DNA from: G963664835 sp965220775
GTDB lineage: Bacteria; Chloroflexota; UBA6077; FW602-bin22; JBCLEL01
Length of the DNA: 64,000 nt
Direction: 5' to 3'
Assembly (NCBI GenBank): GCA_965220775.1
Contig: OZ244845.1
Coordinates: 2,294,001 to 2,358,000, forward strand
The notes under the pieces were generated by a model. It was not told the DNA's origin. It saw only the letters and a list, made by a program, of their open reading frames with translations, and did not search any database. This document shows positions 26,888 through 36,647 of the stretch, piece by piece. The translations under genes and the position numbers were made by a program. How positions within the stretch are numbered: position 1 is the first letter of the stretch; every line of letters starts with the position of its first letter.

Positions 26888-27811
26888 TTAGTCAGTCGCA
26901 GCATAGTACACCAGACGCCGCGAGGTAACTAGCGTGATGATCGTCAGCACCAAGATGATGATGAAAAGGATCCAGGCAAGTCCAGCCGCGTATCCCATAT
27001 TCAGCTCTTTCCAACCGACCTGGTACAGATAGAGCACGATAAACAGGGTAGCGTTCACCGGACCGCCCGCTGTGATCAGAAACGCTCCGACAAAATTCTG
27101 GAACGAACCGATGATACCGAGAATGAAGGAGAACAGTAAGATTGGGGAGGTCATCGGCGCCGTGACCGCCCAGAAGCGGCGCCAGGGGTTTGCTCCGTCG
27201 ACCTTGGCCGCGTCGTACAGCTCGGTTGGCACCCCTTGGAGCGCCGCCAAGAAGAGAATCAGCCCACCGCCAGCGCCCCACGTGCTCAGGATAACGAAGC
27301 TCGGCAGGGCCCACTCAACCGACGCGAACCAACCCGGTCCTTCGATGCCAATGGTGCTGAGCAAGCCGTTTATCAACCCGAAGTTTGGCGCAAACATCCA
27401 TGCGAAGATATAGGACGCCGCGATAGCCGGGACCACAACCGGCATGTAGAAAAAGGTGCGCCAAAAGGAAAGCCCCACCACCTTCTGGTTCAGAAGGATG
27501 GCCAAGGCATAGGCGATCGTCACACCCAGCGGCACGACCACGATCGAATAGATTGTAGTAACTTTGAGTGACTGCCCGAAGAGATCGTCGCGGACGAACA
27601 TTTTCTCGTAATTGCCGAAGCCAATGAACTTGGGCGGGCTCATAATGTTGTATTCTGTGAAGGACAGGTAGAGCGCGTAAACCATCATTCCGGCTTGGAA
27701 GACCAGGAATCCCACTATCCACGGTGAGATAGCAACGTAGCCGGCGATCGCCTCCTGGCCGGCCAGTGTCTGCCACCAGTGCCGTCTTCGCCTGACGACC
27801 CGACTGGCCAT
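26888..27811 (-). CDS. Carbohydrate ABC transporter permease, MalF-type
   Basis: 307 residues. First TM near residue 20, then MVYALYLSFTEYNIMSPPKF, a characteristic start of UgpA/MalF-type permeases, and an EAA loop (LYDAAKVDGANPWRRFWAVTAPMTSPI) near the middle. It pairs with the MalG-type subunits downstream to form the membrane channel of a sugar importer. The ATG at 27811 is supported by a very strong AAGGAGGTGA site about 8 bases upstream. It is separated from the binding-protein gene by 414 bp holding a strong hairpin, so permease expression is probably set below that of the binding protein. Confidence 0.93.
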   Translation of the reverse strand: MASRVVRRRRHWWQTLAGQEAIAGYVAISPWIVGFLVFQAGMMVYALYLSFTEYNIMSPPKFIGFGNYEKMFVRDDLFGQSLKVTTIYSIVVVPLGVTIAYALAILLNQKVVGLSFWRTFFYMPVVVPAIAASYIFAWMFAPNFGLINGLLSTIGIEGPGWFASVEWALPSFVILSTWGAGGGLILFLAALQGVPTELYDAAKVDGANPWRRFWAVTAPMTSPILLFSFILGIIGSFQNFVGAFLITAGGPVNATLFIVLYLYQVGWKELNMGYAAGLAWILFIIILVLTIITLVTSRRLVYYAATD

Positions 27812-28011
27812 AACTCAATCACCTCCTTCGCTGGGGGCAAAGGCCTCGCTGCCGACGCCGATTGTCTGTTCGATCACATAGGTTGCAGGCAGCCGACGCT
27901 GGGCGCTACGGTTAGGGTTCGCCAAGAATCCCTAGCGCAGCCCGTCTCCCTGCAGGTCGCCAGAGGCGGCTCTCGTTGACCGATCCGCTGGAAACCTCAG
28001 GCAACTGCTTG

Positions 28012-28028
28012 TTGGTCGGTCCGACCAA
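28012..28028. promoter_or_regulatory. 17-bp palindrome, possible operator
   Basis: TTGGTCGG, one T, then CCGACCAA: a perfect 8-bp inverted repeat in the leader of the permease genes. A one-base-deleted version (TTGGTCGGTCCGCCAA) occurs at about 59249-59265 between two REP elements, so it may be a dispersed element instead of an operator. Confidence 0.35.
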
Positions 28029-28175
28029 TCTCACTGGGCTGGGCTCACACGGTCAATGCGATGCCCTGACCCAGAAGTAAAGGTTTTCCGCCGAGGCCGA
28101 CATATTCTGACCAGACAAACGGTTGGCGACCTTGGGCATCGATCCTATCAACTATCCACCGACCGATTATTCTGG

Positions 28176-28216
28176 TTCGTAGACAGGGTGGGCATGACCC
28201 CTACCCTGTCTACGAA
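28176..28216 (-). promoter_or_regulatory. Strong hairpin 3' of the binding-protein gene
   Basis: Perfect 14-bp arms TTCGTAGACAGGGT (28176-28189) and ACCCTGTCTACGAA (28203-28216) with a 13-base loop, starting 9 bp after the stop codon of the solute-binding protein. No T-run follows on the minus strand, so it is more likely an mRNA-stabilising or attenuating hairpin than a simple terminator. It would give more binding protein than permease. Confidence 0.72.
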
Positions 28217-28225
28217 TTAACTCGC

Positions 28226-29686
28226 CTAGTTCTTGGTATCGAGCTCAGCGTTGATCTTCGCTACCGCTTCCTTGATCGCCACATCAGTGGGCTGTTTGCC
28301 TAGCCCGGCAGACTGTAGGGCCGTGCCGATGGTCTTGACCAGGAACTCGGGCGCTTTGACGCCGTCGTGGATCGGATAGTGGAACGCCTCAGACTTCTCC
28401 GGGACCAATGAGGCGGGCGCCCAACGCGATGTTTGGATCGACGCCGTCATCTTACCGTAGAAGCTGTCGGGCAGACTCTGGATTGTCGAAATCGCGTTTA
28501 AGGGTTGCGCGATTCCGGTGGCCAAGACGAACTTGATCCCGACCTCCCCATCTGTTACTTGAGTGTAGCAATAGTCATAGGCGGCGTCCAACACCTTCGA
28601 TTTCGCATGCACCGAGTGGTAGTCCTGGCCGACGTGCATCGTGCGCTGCTTCCACCACGGTAGGAAAATCTCGGTCATATCGAAATCTACGGTTGCGCGT
28701 GGGATAGCCGTGATACCCACTGGACCCGAGGTCATGACAAGCTTCCCTGCCCGGAACAGGCCCCCGGGGACCGCCTTTTGATCGGCCGCTGTCGGCGTTT
28801 GCTTATTGAGGTGCAGATTAACGAACGCTTCGAACACTTCGATCGCCTCCGGCGAGTCGAGCAAACACTTAGACTCCTCGAAGTCCCAGTTGGGTGTAGT
28901 GTCGTAAGACACCGCGTTGTTCGAGAAGACGGGCATTTTGGAACCGTAGCCCCAGCTCAGGCCAAATCCGACCGGCCACGCGTCGGTCGAACCGTCTGCA
29001 CGCGCCTCTTCGATCTGATCGACAAACGCCAACAAATCATCCCAATGCCACTCGTCGTATGTCGGTGAGTCCCATACCGGCAATTGATCGGTAAGGCCCA
29101 ACTCGTCGGTGAGGGTCGTGTTTACGTGGAAGACGACTGGGTGGGCAATGTATGTGTCCAAAGCGTAGATCTTGCCGTTAAACCCGCCGGCCTGCCATGG
29201 GTCCCAGTACCACGCGCTGACATCGAAGTTGACTGCCTTCAGATAGTCGTCAAAGGGCGCTAAGGTGCCTGTTGGGAAGAAAGTGCCGGCCAAGTGGCCC
29301 GACCACATCGGGACGTCCGGCGCGTCGCCGGAGGCCAACTGGAGGATCAGCTTGTCGTGGTACTGCGCCCAGGGCGTGAACTCATATAGAACCTTGGTGT
29401 TGGTCTTCTCCTCGACCATCGGCGAGTACGCTTTCCAGAAGTCACCCCACCAAGTGCTGAAGCGGAGCTCAGTTGGTTCCTTCATCATCGGAGTGACGAC
29501 TTTTTCGACTTCGACCTCTACAATCTTTTCGACTTCGACCTCTACAACCTTCTCAACTTCCCGAGTTACTTCAACCTCGACCGTCTGAGGTTGGCAGGCG
29601 GCAAGAATGGGTAAGGCGGCGGTTGCACCCAGGCCGGCTAGGAATGTGCGGCGAGTAAAACGGGTCGACAAAAACTTTGCTTCCAT
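28226..29686 (-). CDS. Extracellular sugar-binding lipoprotein of ABC importer
   Basis: 486 residues. N-terminus TRRTFLAGLG (Tat-type twin arginine, residues 11-20) and lipobox LAAC with Cys-31 as the likely lipidated residue, then a linker of repeated Val-Glu units (EVEVEK) common in Chloroflexota binding proteins. From about residue 70, LRFSTWWGDFWKAYSPMVEE and SGDAPDVPMWSGH are typical of family 1 (MalE/UgpB-like) sugar-binding proteins. It captures a sugar or polyol outside the membrane and hands it to the permeases at 26888 and 25949. First gene of the cluster; ATG preceded by AGAGGGA. Specific ligand unknown. Confidence 0.92.
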   Translation of the reverse strand: MEAKFLSTRFTRRTFLAGLGATAALPILAACQPQTVEVEVTREVEKVVEVEVEKIVEVEVEKVVTPMMKEPTELRFSTWWGDFWKAYSPMVEEKTNTKVLYEFTPWAQYHDKLILQLASGDAPDVPMWSGHLAGTFFPTGTLAPFDDYLKAVNFDVSAWYWDPWQAGGFNGKIYALDTYIAHPVVFHVNTTLTDELGLTDQLPVWDSPTYDEWHWDDLLAFVDQIEEARADGSTDAWPVGFGLSWGYGSKMPVFSNNAVSYDTTPNWDFEESKCLLDSPEAIEVFEAFVNLHLNKQTPTAADQKAVPGGLFRAGKLVMTSGPVGITAIPRATVDFDMTEIFLPWWKQRTMHVGQDYHSVHAKSKVLDAAYDYCYTQVTDGEVGIKFVLATGIAQPLNAISTIQSLPDSFYGKMTASIQTSRWAPASLVPEKSEAFHYPIHDGVKAPEFLVKTIGTALQSAGLGKQPTDVAIKEAVAKINAELDTKN

Positions 29687-30272
29687 TTAGGCATTCCCTC
29701 TTTGTTAACAGAATAAACAATCAACCTATCGACAAATGTGCCCTCAAGCATCAACCAGGACACGCTCACTCAATAATTTGAACGGCGTCACCTCCTCAAG
29801 TACGTGAGTGCGCACCTCAGGCGCACCATTCTATATTCCCTACGGCTACGTGTCGAGACATAGCCTGAAAGGGCAATTCTATTTGCCAACGCCGGATGAT
29901 GTCGGTAAGGAGATCAGATGGACTCGCAAGGCATTTCACTCTAGGGAGGAAGAATGGAATCCGCCTGTACGGTGAGAGTTCTTTGCAAGGGACGGGAAGG
30001 TGGGGCAAGGCGCGCCGGGAGGAGGTTTGGGAGTTGGTATTAAATACGTTTATCGATGTCGACACAGTCGCCAAGGTCACACCTTGGGTCTGCTGAATGA
30101 ACAGGGGTACCGGAACGCCTTCAAGAATCCCGACGCGCAAAGGCGACGACTGCTCCAACCCATTTGGTGACTCGCGGACCCGAGCATTTTAACGTAAACA
30201 TGTCACCGTTGGTTGGTTCCGGATAGTCATGCCTTGAACAACGAGGTTCGAACCATGGCGTGGCTCAGCGAA
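29687..30272. other. Intergenic region upstream of the sugar importer
   Basis: 586 bp with no gene I can support. It must hold the leftward promoter of the binding-protein gene. A consensus AGGAGGTGA on the minus strand near 29790 precedes only a 15-codon frame that ends quickly; I do not call it a gene. No strong hairpin or RNA gene was seen. Confidence 0.45.
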
Positions 30273-31133
30273 TTAACCGCGAGACGATTCGACCCCGGAT
30301 TTTACGAACTCGGCGTAGCGCTCCTTCAGGCGCCGGCGATATTTCAGACCCTGCTCAAGATGGACCATGCGCTCTGGCGAAGCCTCGCTAACCATGTAGG
30401 GACCGTATAGAGTGTCCGTCAGAAAACGCGCTTCGTGGGAGATCATCTCTTCAAATTCACCCACTCGGGCTTCGGGATAACGCTGGCAAAAGTTCATGGT
30501 GTACATCCGGCGCCGTTGAGAGCCGCCAAAGGCCCCGTGCTTTAGATTGTGGTTGAACACCAACACATCACCGGCTACGCTCTCAAAGGCGACGGCCGGG
30601 ATTTGGTCGCCCCGGATACCCCAATTCACTTCTGAGCCGGCGTCACGATCCGGCATCATGATCTGAGTTTGCACGGCGTCAGCATATGCGTCGCCGACGC
30701 GATGGCTGCCAGGGATGACGCGCAGTGCACCTGTTTCGCGGGTCATGGCGTCGAGGTAGAAGGCGATCTTGATGCTGGGCAGACGCTCGTTGCTAAAGCC
30801 ATCGGAATGCCAATTCGTGTCTCCCACGTACAGGTTACCGTCACCGCCCGTATAGTTAAAGTCCTCGCCTAGAATAGACACGGCGATGTCGTGGATGCGC
30901 GGATCGTCGATTAGCGAGGCCAGATAGGGGTGGCGTCCGGGGAACGGGAGCAAAGCCGAGCGTCGCGTCCGGTCGTGCTCTTTTCCGTCGTGTCCTCCGC
31001 CGCGTTCTTCCCAAACCTGCTCAAATGCGGCGATAATCTGGTCCGCACAGTCTCGGAGAAGGCCGGGAAGGCCCAAGTAGCCGAATGTGTCAAAAAACGC
31101 CAACTGTTGTTTGTTAAGCATAGTGTCGCTCAT
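30273..31133 (-). CDS. Phytanoyl-CoA dioxygenase (PhyH) family protein, copy 1
   Basis: 286 residues, normal for bacterial PhyH-like Fe(II)/2-oxoglutarate oxygenases. The double-stranded beta-helix metal triad is visible: H109-x-D111 in NWHSDGF and distal H199 in NHNLKHGAFGG, with basic residues a few positions later for 2-oxoglutarate. IKIAFYLDAM and RVIPGSHR are typical flanking strands. Such enzymes hydroxylate small organic substrates; the substrate here is unknown. It is the first gene upstream of the sugar importer on the same strand but 586 bp away, so co-transcription is doubtful. Two other family members lie at 43160 and 60704. Confidence 0.9.
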   Translation of the reverse strand: MSDTMLNKQQLAFFDTFGYLGLPGLLRDCADQIIAAFEQVWEERGGGHDGKEHDRTRRSALLPFPGRHPYLASLIDDPRIHDIAVSILGEDFNYTGGDGNLYVGDTNWHSDGFSNERLPSIKIAFYLDAMTRETGALRVIPGSHRVGDAYADAVQTQIMMPDRDAGSEVNWGIRGDQIPAVAFESVAGDVLVFNHNLKHGAFGGSQRRRMYTMNFCQRYPEARVGEFEEMISHEARFLTDTLYGPYMVSEASPERMVHLEQGLKYRRRLKERYAEFVKSGVESSRG

Positions 31134-31747
31134 AGGGCAATTTCCTTATTGAAATTGGTCTGGACTGCCGCTATCGGTACCAGAAGTGCTAGCGTCCACA
31201 GGACGCTCGATCCTCAGGCACAACAATGGTATTGGCGCTCTAGAACGCTGTCAATCAAGCATTCGGGTCCGCTGGTTCGCGTGGAGCACCCGTCGATATG
31301 GCGCGCTTTTGTAAGCACAATATTACGCTGTGGTAAGAGTCTAGGGCCAGGCATAACCAATGGACTGCCAAGACCAATGCTTATGCGTCCCTTAACCGAA
31401 GAAGAGCGTGCCCGTACGGAGGCTGGTCTGCTGTGACAATTCGCTACGGAATCTCATGGGAGCTGTCCAAAAGGATTAGATCTGGGCCTGTTTAAGCCGA
31501 GATCTCAACCGAACGCACGCCACGCTGACCAAGCTGAACGATGCAGCGGGCGAGATCCTGCGCGATGTGCCGCACCAAAGCCCTAGGAATCTCGACAATC
31601 CTGCCAGCCTGTGGAGGCCGGAGCCGGCCACCAAGGATCTCTCGCCATACACGACTACAGACGAATCTGGCTGCCACAGACAGGGACGGAAACCGACGGT
31701 GGCGGTTGATGTATCATGTCTACGTAACCTAAAGGGAGAAGAACTGG
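31134..31747. other. Divergent intergenic region
   Basis: 614 bp between the divergent PhyH gene and the molybdopterin oxidoreductase. Short frames exist on both strands but none has a ribosome site plus recognisable protein features. An AAGGGAGAAG site lies just before the ATG at 31748. Confidence 0.45.
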
Positions 31748-32347
31748 ATGCCGATCAATCTGTTCAGACGGGCCCCAAAACCTCAAGATGACCCTGAGAG
31801 GGTGCCACCCGGTCAGTCGGTGACTGCAAAGTGGCCGGTTCTGCATTACGGCGGTATTCCGTCGGCGGACCTGAAGAGCTGGGATTTCCGCATAGTAGGC
31901 CTGGTCGAGAATCCGATCCGGCTGACTTACGAGGAGTTCATGGAACTGCCACGGAAGAAGGTTCACTGTGACATTCACTGCGTGACCCGTTGGTCTAAGC
32001 TCGATAATACGTTTGAGGGCGTACCGTTCAGCGAGTTACACCGATTGGCGAATCCAAAGCCGACAGCTAGGTTCGTCATGATGCACGCCGAAAACAACTT
32101 CACTACGAACCTACCGATCGAGGATCTAATGGGGGACGAGGTGATCTTCGCCGACAAGCATGACGACAAGCCACTCACCCCTGAGCACGGCTGGCCGCTA
32201 AGGTTGGTAGTTCCTCACCTCTACTTCTGGAAGAGCGCAAAATGGGTGCGTGGGCTCGAATTTATGGCTTCGGACAGGCCCGGTTTCTGGGAACAGTATG
32301 GATATCACATGCGCGGCGATCCTCATAAAGAGGAACGCTACAGCTAA
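31748..32347 (+). CDS. Sulfite-oxidase-like molybdopterin oxidoreductase (YuiH-type, soluble)
   Basis: 199 residues, matching short members of the sulfite oxidase/MsrP molybdopterin-binding family. KSWDFRIVGLVENP opens the fold; DIHCVTRWSK carries the Cys that ligates Mo; the segment MMHAENNFTTNLPIEDL and GWPLRLVVPHLYFWKSAKWVRGLEF match the conserved C-terminal half. No signal peptide or TM helix is seen, so unlike MsrP it appears cytoplasmic. Probable role: oxidation or reduction of a small molecule using molybdopterin; the substrate is unknown. It lies 48 bp before the double-AAA gene on the same strand, so it may be a client or neighbour of that module (inference). Confidence 0.86.
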   Translation: MPINLFRRAPKPQDDPERVPPGQSVTAKWPVLHYGGIPSADLKSWDFRIVGLVENPIRLTYEEFMELPRKKVHCDIHCVTRWSKLDNTFEGVPFSELHRLANPKPTARFVMMHAENNFTTNLPIEDLMGDEVIFADKHDDKPLTPEHGWPLRLVVPHLYFWKSAKWVRGLEFMASDRPGFWEQYGYHMRGDPHKEERYS

Positions 32348-32395
32348 CCTGTTGTCTCGTACTTCATCCGGCCTTCTACAGGGCCACCTACTCCA

Positions 32396-34696
32396 ATGAG
32401 TGCTACCGACAGCCTCCACAGGCTAGGGCCAAGTGTTTCGTACGACGACGACAGTTTCCACATCAACGAGAATTCCTACCTGCGTAGGCAATATCGCGTC
32501 GACACAGTGCTGGAACCCATCCAGAGTGAACGAGGCAATGGACGGTGGCGAGGCCCTATCGACAGCCAACTGGATCGACTACCTCCCCCAGCAGATCTTG
32601 CAGCAGAAGTGCCGACGGAACCCGAGACCTTTACCTACGTTTCTCCGACGATGGCCCACACGCTCAATCGAATGGCAGAAGTGGACGCCACGATTGGACA
32701 GCGCGGGTTCGTCCTGCTGATCGGCCCTACGGGATGCGGCAAGACAACGTTGGCCAAGACCTATTGCCTTCTGGCCAATCAGCCTTGCGCTGAGTTGTCG
32801 TTCAGCGGGGATACCTCACTGACCGACTTCTATACGAGGGTGGAAGTTGTGCGGCGAAGCGACAGCGGCCCGAGCACCTTGACGGTGCCGGGGCCTGCGA
32901 TCGACGCCATGCTTCGCGGCAAGAAGCTCTTGATAAACGAGATCAATATGCTGCCGGCCGACGTGTTAAACGTCTTTTCCCAAGCGATGGACACCGGCCG
33001 GCTGGCGCTGTCGGGCACGGACAGGGGAAATATTGAGATCGAGGTTCACGGCGATTTCGGCATCATTGGCACTGCGAATCCGAACTACATCGGTACATTG
33101 GAGATCGGGCGGGCAATGGAGCGCCGATTTGGCCGGGGACTCGGCTACATAGAAGTCGACTTTCTCCCGCCAGTAGAGGAGGCGCCGGCGCTAAAACACG
33201 AGTTCGACCGGGAGGCCCTATTTAGTCGCTATCGCATCGAAGTATCACTGGCCAGTTGCCGTCAGCTGGTCGACTGCGTATCCCGGCTTCGCGCTGATCC
33301 TCAGATTGGCCGAGTAATACAGGGCCGGCTCTCAACTCGTATGCTTCTTCACTGGCTTCAACTGGCGCAGATCACCGGCTTCTCTCTGCCCGTTATCGCC
33401 AAGCATGCGATCTTGACTACCTGTCCAGCGGATGCCCGGTCACGAGCTATGGAGATCATTCATCGCGACATAGGTAGTCTAAAGCTTGACAACCCGTCTA
33501 CCCGGCGGCTGGACGATATCCGCTTGGACTGGCCGGCAATCCAGCCGGACGAAGTGTTGCCAATCGAGAAAGCGCCGCGACTACGAAACTCGCGTCGCCC
33601 CAATACGAGAGAGCGTCCGGTCATACATAGGATTCGCTACCAACGGACCTTCGCGGATGGTAGCCGAGTGCTGATCGGCGAGCCATTCTACGCGCAGGAC
33701 CATCGCTGGGTCGGTCTGGGGCTTCGAATCCGGGCCTACGATGCTGATGGACGGCAGATCGTCGATCCGAGCCGGCTAGACGACATATCTGACCAGCTAC
33801 GCAATCAGTACGGTCTAAATGTGCCCCGCCAGCTAGGCCGCCGGCCGAGGATGGACGAGATTCTACCATGCTTGACTTCAAGTTCGATCCGAGCCCTCCA
33901 AGTACTGGAGGCATCCATGTTGATAGGCAGGCCAGCATTCCTGGCCGGTCCAACCGGCAGCGGCAAATCTACGTTGGCCCGTACCTATGCCTTCCTGACG
34001 TCCAAGACCACGAGCGAGTTCTCGTTCACCGGCGAAACGGCCAAGAATGACCTCAGCGCTACACGACGATTGATCGACGGCCTGACCAGTTGGCAAACTC
34101 AGGCGTTTCTTGAAGCGATGGGTCGCGGCGGCGTCACCATCATCAACGAATACAATTTGGCCTATCCAGACGTCCACTCGTTGATTAATAGCCTGTTTGA
34201 CAAGGGTGCGAAGTTGAGCCTGCCCGATGGTGAGGTTCATCACATGGATGTCGATAGCCGCGTGATCGCAACGGGCTACTTGGAAGGGCCCGGCGTTAAA
34301 CCGCTGAACGAAGGGGTTGAAAACCGATTCGGAGCATTGATCGATATAGATTATCCACCGATCGAAGAAGAGGTCGCGTTACTTCGATACCTGACGCCCG
34401 AAACCGAACGCAATTCAGTCCGGCATTGTGTGAGATTTGTCGACTACTGCCGGCGACTTACCGCCGGGCAAGTTGATCCCAAGTCGATGGAAGGACTCTC
34501 CAGCTCGGCCAAAGAAACGCTGCGGCAGGCGGCGCGACGGGCGGCAATCAGCACGGCGGAGATGGTGGCGATCGCCCGAGCATGCCGCCGGTCAGGTGAT
34601 TTCGTGCGACGATTAAAGGCTGGAGTGCTGGAGGGCGCCGGTATAAACGTCCGGCGGGTGTTGGAGCCGGTGCTCCAACAATATGATGTTCGGTAA
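32396..34696 (+). CDS. Double AAA ATPase, MoxR/NorQ-like
   Basis: 766 residues with two AAA (AAA_5-type) modules. Module 1: Walker A GPTGCGKTT (about 109-117), Walker B KLLINEINM (about 178-186), sensor-1-like IIGTANPN. Module 2: Walker A GPTGSGKST (about 517-525), Walker B VTIINEYNL (about 580-588), then a sensor region with IATGYLEGPG. Both Walker B motifs have Asn-Glu where MoxR/NorQ/CbbQ proteins usually have Asp-Glu. Single-module relatives act with VWA partners to insert cofactors into, or reactivate, metalloenzymes (NorQ-NorD, CbbQ-CbbO). Here the VWA partner follows after 5 bp. A tandem fusion of two such modules in one chain is unusual. Cytoplasmic. Confidence 0.85.
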   Translation: MSATDSLHRLGPSVSYDDDSFHINENSYLRRQYRVDTVLEPIQSERGNGRWRGPIDSQLDRLPPPADLAAEVPTEPETFTYVSPTMAHTLNRMAEVDATIGQRGFVLLIGPTGCGKTTLAKTYCLLANQPCAELSFSGDTSLTDFYTRVEVVRRSDSGPSTLTVPGPAIDAMLRGKKLLINEINMLPADVLNVFSQAMDTGRLALSGTDRGNIEIEVHGDFGIIGTANPNYIGTLEIGRAMERRFGRGLGYIEVDFLPPVEEAPALKHEFDREALFSRYRIEVSLASCRQLVDCVSRLRADPQIGRVIQGRLSTRMLLHWLQLAQITGFSLPVIAKHAILTTCPADARSRAMEIIHRDIGSLKLDNPSTRRLDDIRLDWPAIQPDEVLPIEKAPRLRNSRRPNTRERPVIHRIRYQRTFADGSRVLIGEPFYAQDHRWVGLGLRIRAYDADGRQIVDPSRLDDISDQLRNQYGLNVPRQLGRRPRMDEILPCLTSSSIRALQVLEASMLIGRPAFLAGPTGSGKSTLARTYAFLTSKTTSEFSFTGETAKNDLSATRRLIDGLTSWQTQAFLEAMGRGGVTIINEYNLAYPDVHSLINSLFDKGAKLSLPDGEVHHMDVDSRVIATGYLEGPGVKPLNEGVENRFGALIDIDYPPIEEEVALLRYLTPETERNSVRHCVRFVDYCRRLTAGQVDPKSMEGLSSSAKETLRQAARRAAISTAEMVAIARACRRSGDFVRRLKAGVLEGAGINVRRVLEPVLQQYDVR

Positions 34697-34701
34697 CCGA
34701 G

Positions 34702-36630
34702 ATGGCTACTGAAGCTATTGACACAGCCCAAAGCCGGCTTTCGCCGGGTGAGGTCGAGGCCATAGCCCGGCTCATCCTGCGGGACGAGCCGATACGGATC
34801 CAGCCCGGCGAATGGTGGGGCTACAATCCCAACGAAGCGATTCTGAGCTATCCCCGAACCCTGCTGGCAGTTTGGTCGGCGGCTAGGGTTATCGGAGCAG
34901 TTTGCCACGAAATCGCAGAGATCAACTATAGCGGGCGAACGGGCGCCGACGTCTTCTACGAGTTCGCGCGGGCCGGCGAAGCGGCCGGCGCCGCACCCAA
35001 CGCCGCGATCTTGTTGCTGAACGCGGTAAATGACCTCCGGGTAAACCGTCTCTATATGAGCGAATTCGCAGGTAGTACGCCATTCTTTGCGGCCCTGTAT
35101 GCGGACCAACAATCACTAGATCCTAAAGACGACGTTGGGCGTCGACGACCAGGCACTGAATCGCTTCCGCATCACCAGTTCCTCGACGCCCTGACACGTC
35201 GATGGGCGGAGGAATTGTGGTCAAACCAACAGCAACCTGACTGGCCTGAATCAATCGAGCGAGCTTTGGAATATACCTGGCCGGCCGTTGTGCGAGCGTT
35301 CCAGACAGACTCTTTGGAAACAACCGCAGGGGTACTGCTCGAGAGTGTCCTTCCGACTTACGTATACCTATTCGCACAGTCGCAAGAGATTATGCAGTCC
35401 GAAGCCGAGACCGAGTCCCAGCCGGCCGAAGGGGAGTCGAGCCGGGACATCTCCGATGATGGTCCGGCCTCCTCTGATGAGGTGGGCGGCGACACCGGCT
35501 CGGACAACGAGGAGGATGGGCCGGGGCCCGAGACGGAGCCCGAGGAGGCGTGGGTGATTATCCGCGAGCCGGAAGAAAGAAGCCAGGATGAGATTGCCGA
35601 GAGGACACCTCCTCCGACCAAGCCGGCCAATCCGATTCCCCCCGGCGAAAAAATCCAGCAGTTCCAGCGGAAGACGGCGTCATGGTCCGGAGGCACCATA
35701 CAGCGATTTCATAGGTTGAATCGTAGGCCGAGAATAGATTATGAAGACTTCGACTACTTGGGCGCGGTTAAGAACTTGGAGCCGCAGATCGACGCAGTAA
35801 TAAATGGCACGGAAGGATCGAATGGTCTTGCTGCGATTCTAAATACCCGCCGCTTTGGCAGCGCTGATCCATGGCGGAGACCGCGCCGGAGCCTGAGGGG
35901 CGAGACCGGCGAGATAGACTTCGATCACCCTGAAAACCTGCTCATCAATCCTGACATCGCCTTTCTGAGAGGAGTCAAACGCAAACGCGACGACGGGCAG
36001 AAGGACTTCGCCAACGCGATACTCCTAGACGTCAGCGGCAGCGTGATCCAGTACGGATACGAGAGCAAGAAGTTCGCACAATTGGTTGAGACTTTGGTGG
36101 TGTTTTGCGAGATTCACGAGCGATTGAAACTGCCGTATCAGCTGATGGCGTTCAGCGAACGAGCCGCGGTGCTGCGAAGCTTCGCCGAATGCAGATACGA
36201 GCACCTTCACCTGGACCCAACGTCGGCCTATATTCCCAAAGATTCAAGTCACCTAGTACGGGAACTTTATACGACCGAACATGCCGAAACGCTAGAGGCT
36301 CGAGCGATTGAGCTAGCATTGACGGACGTATCCCGGCAAAGAGGTCTGAAGACGATACTGATGGTGACCGATGGTATCAGCTCGGACCGCGATGCTCTCG
36401 TTCGAGTCTTGCATACGGTGGAGGAACGCAACGCCGTTTCTCCGGCCAACGAAGCGGTCATGTTGCTGGCGTTTGGCCTAGGCCTGTCGCAAACTGAGTT
36501 CAAGGCATCCTACGAGCCAGTCGTCGGAGGTAGGCAACTCCGCTGCTCCAAGGGTCAGCTTGTACCCAATATCAATGCCTTGCCAGCGATCGTATGTAAC
36601 GTAGTCGAGAATAGAATTCGCGGCGCCTAG
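34702..36630 (+). CDS. VWA-domain protein, NorD/CobT-like partner of the AAA ATPase
   Basis: 642 residues. N-terminal helical region of ~220 residues, then a low-complexity acidic segment (~230-310, many Glu, Asp, Ser, Pro), then a C-terminal von Willebrand A domain: ILLDVSGSV with a complete MIDAS DxSxS (about residue 443), and TILMVTDGISSD near 550 for the distal metal ligand. This layout is that of NorD/CbbO/CobT-type proteins that work with MoxR-class ATPases. The start lies 5 bp after the AAA gene stop, so the two are translationally linked. Predicted function: adaptor that brings the ATPase to a target protein. Target unknown; the adjacent molybdopterin oxidoreductase is one candidate (inference). 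Confidence 0.85.
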   Translation: MATEAIDTAQSRLSPGEVEAIARLILRDEPIRIQPGEWWGYNPNEAILSYPRTLLAVWSAARVIGAVCHEIAEINYSGRTGADVFYEFARAGEAAGAAPNAAILLLNAVNDLRVNRLYMSEFAGSTPFFAALYADQQSLDPKDDVGRRRPGTESLPHHQFLDALTRRWAEELWSNQQQPDWPESIERALEYTWPAVVRAFQTDSLETTAGVLLESVLPTYVYLFAQSQEIMQSEAETESQPAEGESSRDISDDGPASSDEVGGDTGSDNEEDGPGPETEPEEAWVIIREPEERSQDEIAERTPPPTKPANPIPPGEKIQQFQRKTASWSGGTIQRFHRLNRRPRIDYEDFDYLGAVKNLEPQIDAVINGTEGSNGLAAILNTRRFGSADPWRRPRRSLRGETGEIDFDHPENLLINPDIAFLRGVKRKRDDGQKDFANAILLDVSGSVIQYGYESKKFAQLVETLVVFCEIHERLKLPYQLMAFSERAAVLRSFAECRYEHLHLDPTSAYIPKDSSHLVRELYTTEHAETLEARAIELALTDVSRQRGLKTILMVTDGISSDRDALVRVLHTVEERNAVSPANEAVMLLAFGLGLSQTEFKASYEPVVGGRQLRCSKGQLVPNINALPAIVCNVVENRIRGA

Positions 36631-36647
36631 CGGGCTGCGGTCAGTCG

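Larger units (their letters stand above)
27812..28225. other. Intergenic region between binding protein and MalF-type permease
   Basis: 414 bp without a gene. It holds a strong hairpin at its upstream end (28176-28216), a 17-bp perfect palindrome at 28012-28028, and a consensus ribosome site just before the permease ATG. Confidence 0.6.

Noticed and set aside
29760..29800. Short frame behind an AGGAGGTGA site upstream of the binding protein
   Set aside because: It ends after 15 codons, is not adjacent to the next gene and has no recognisable leader-peptide features.
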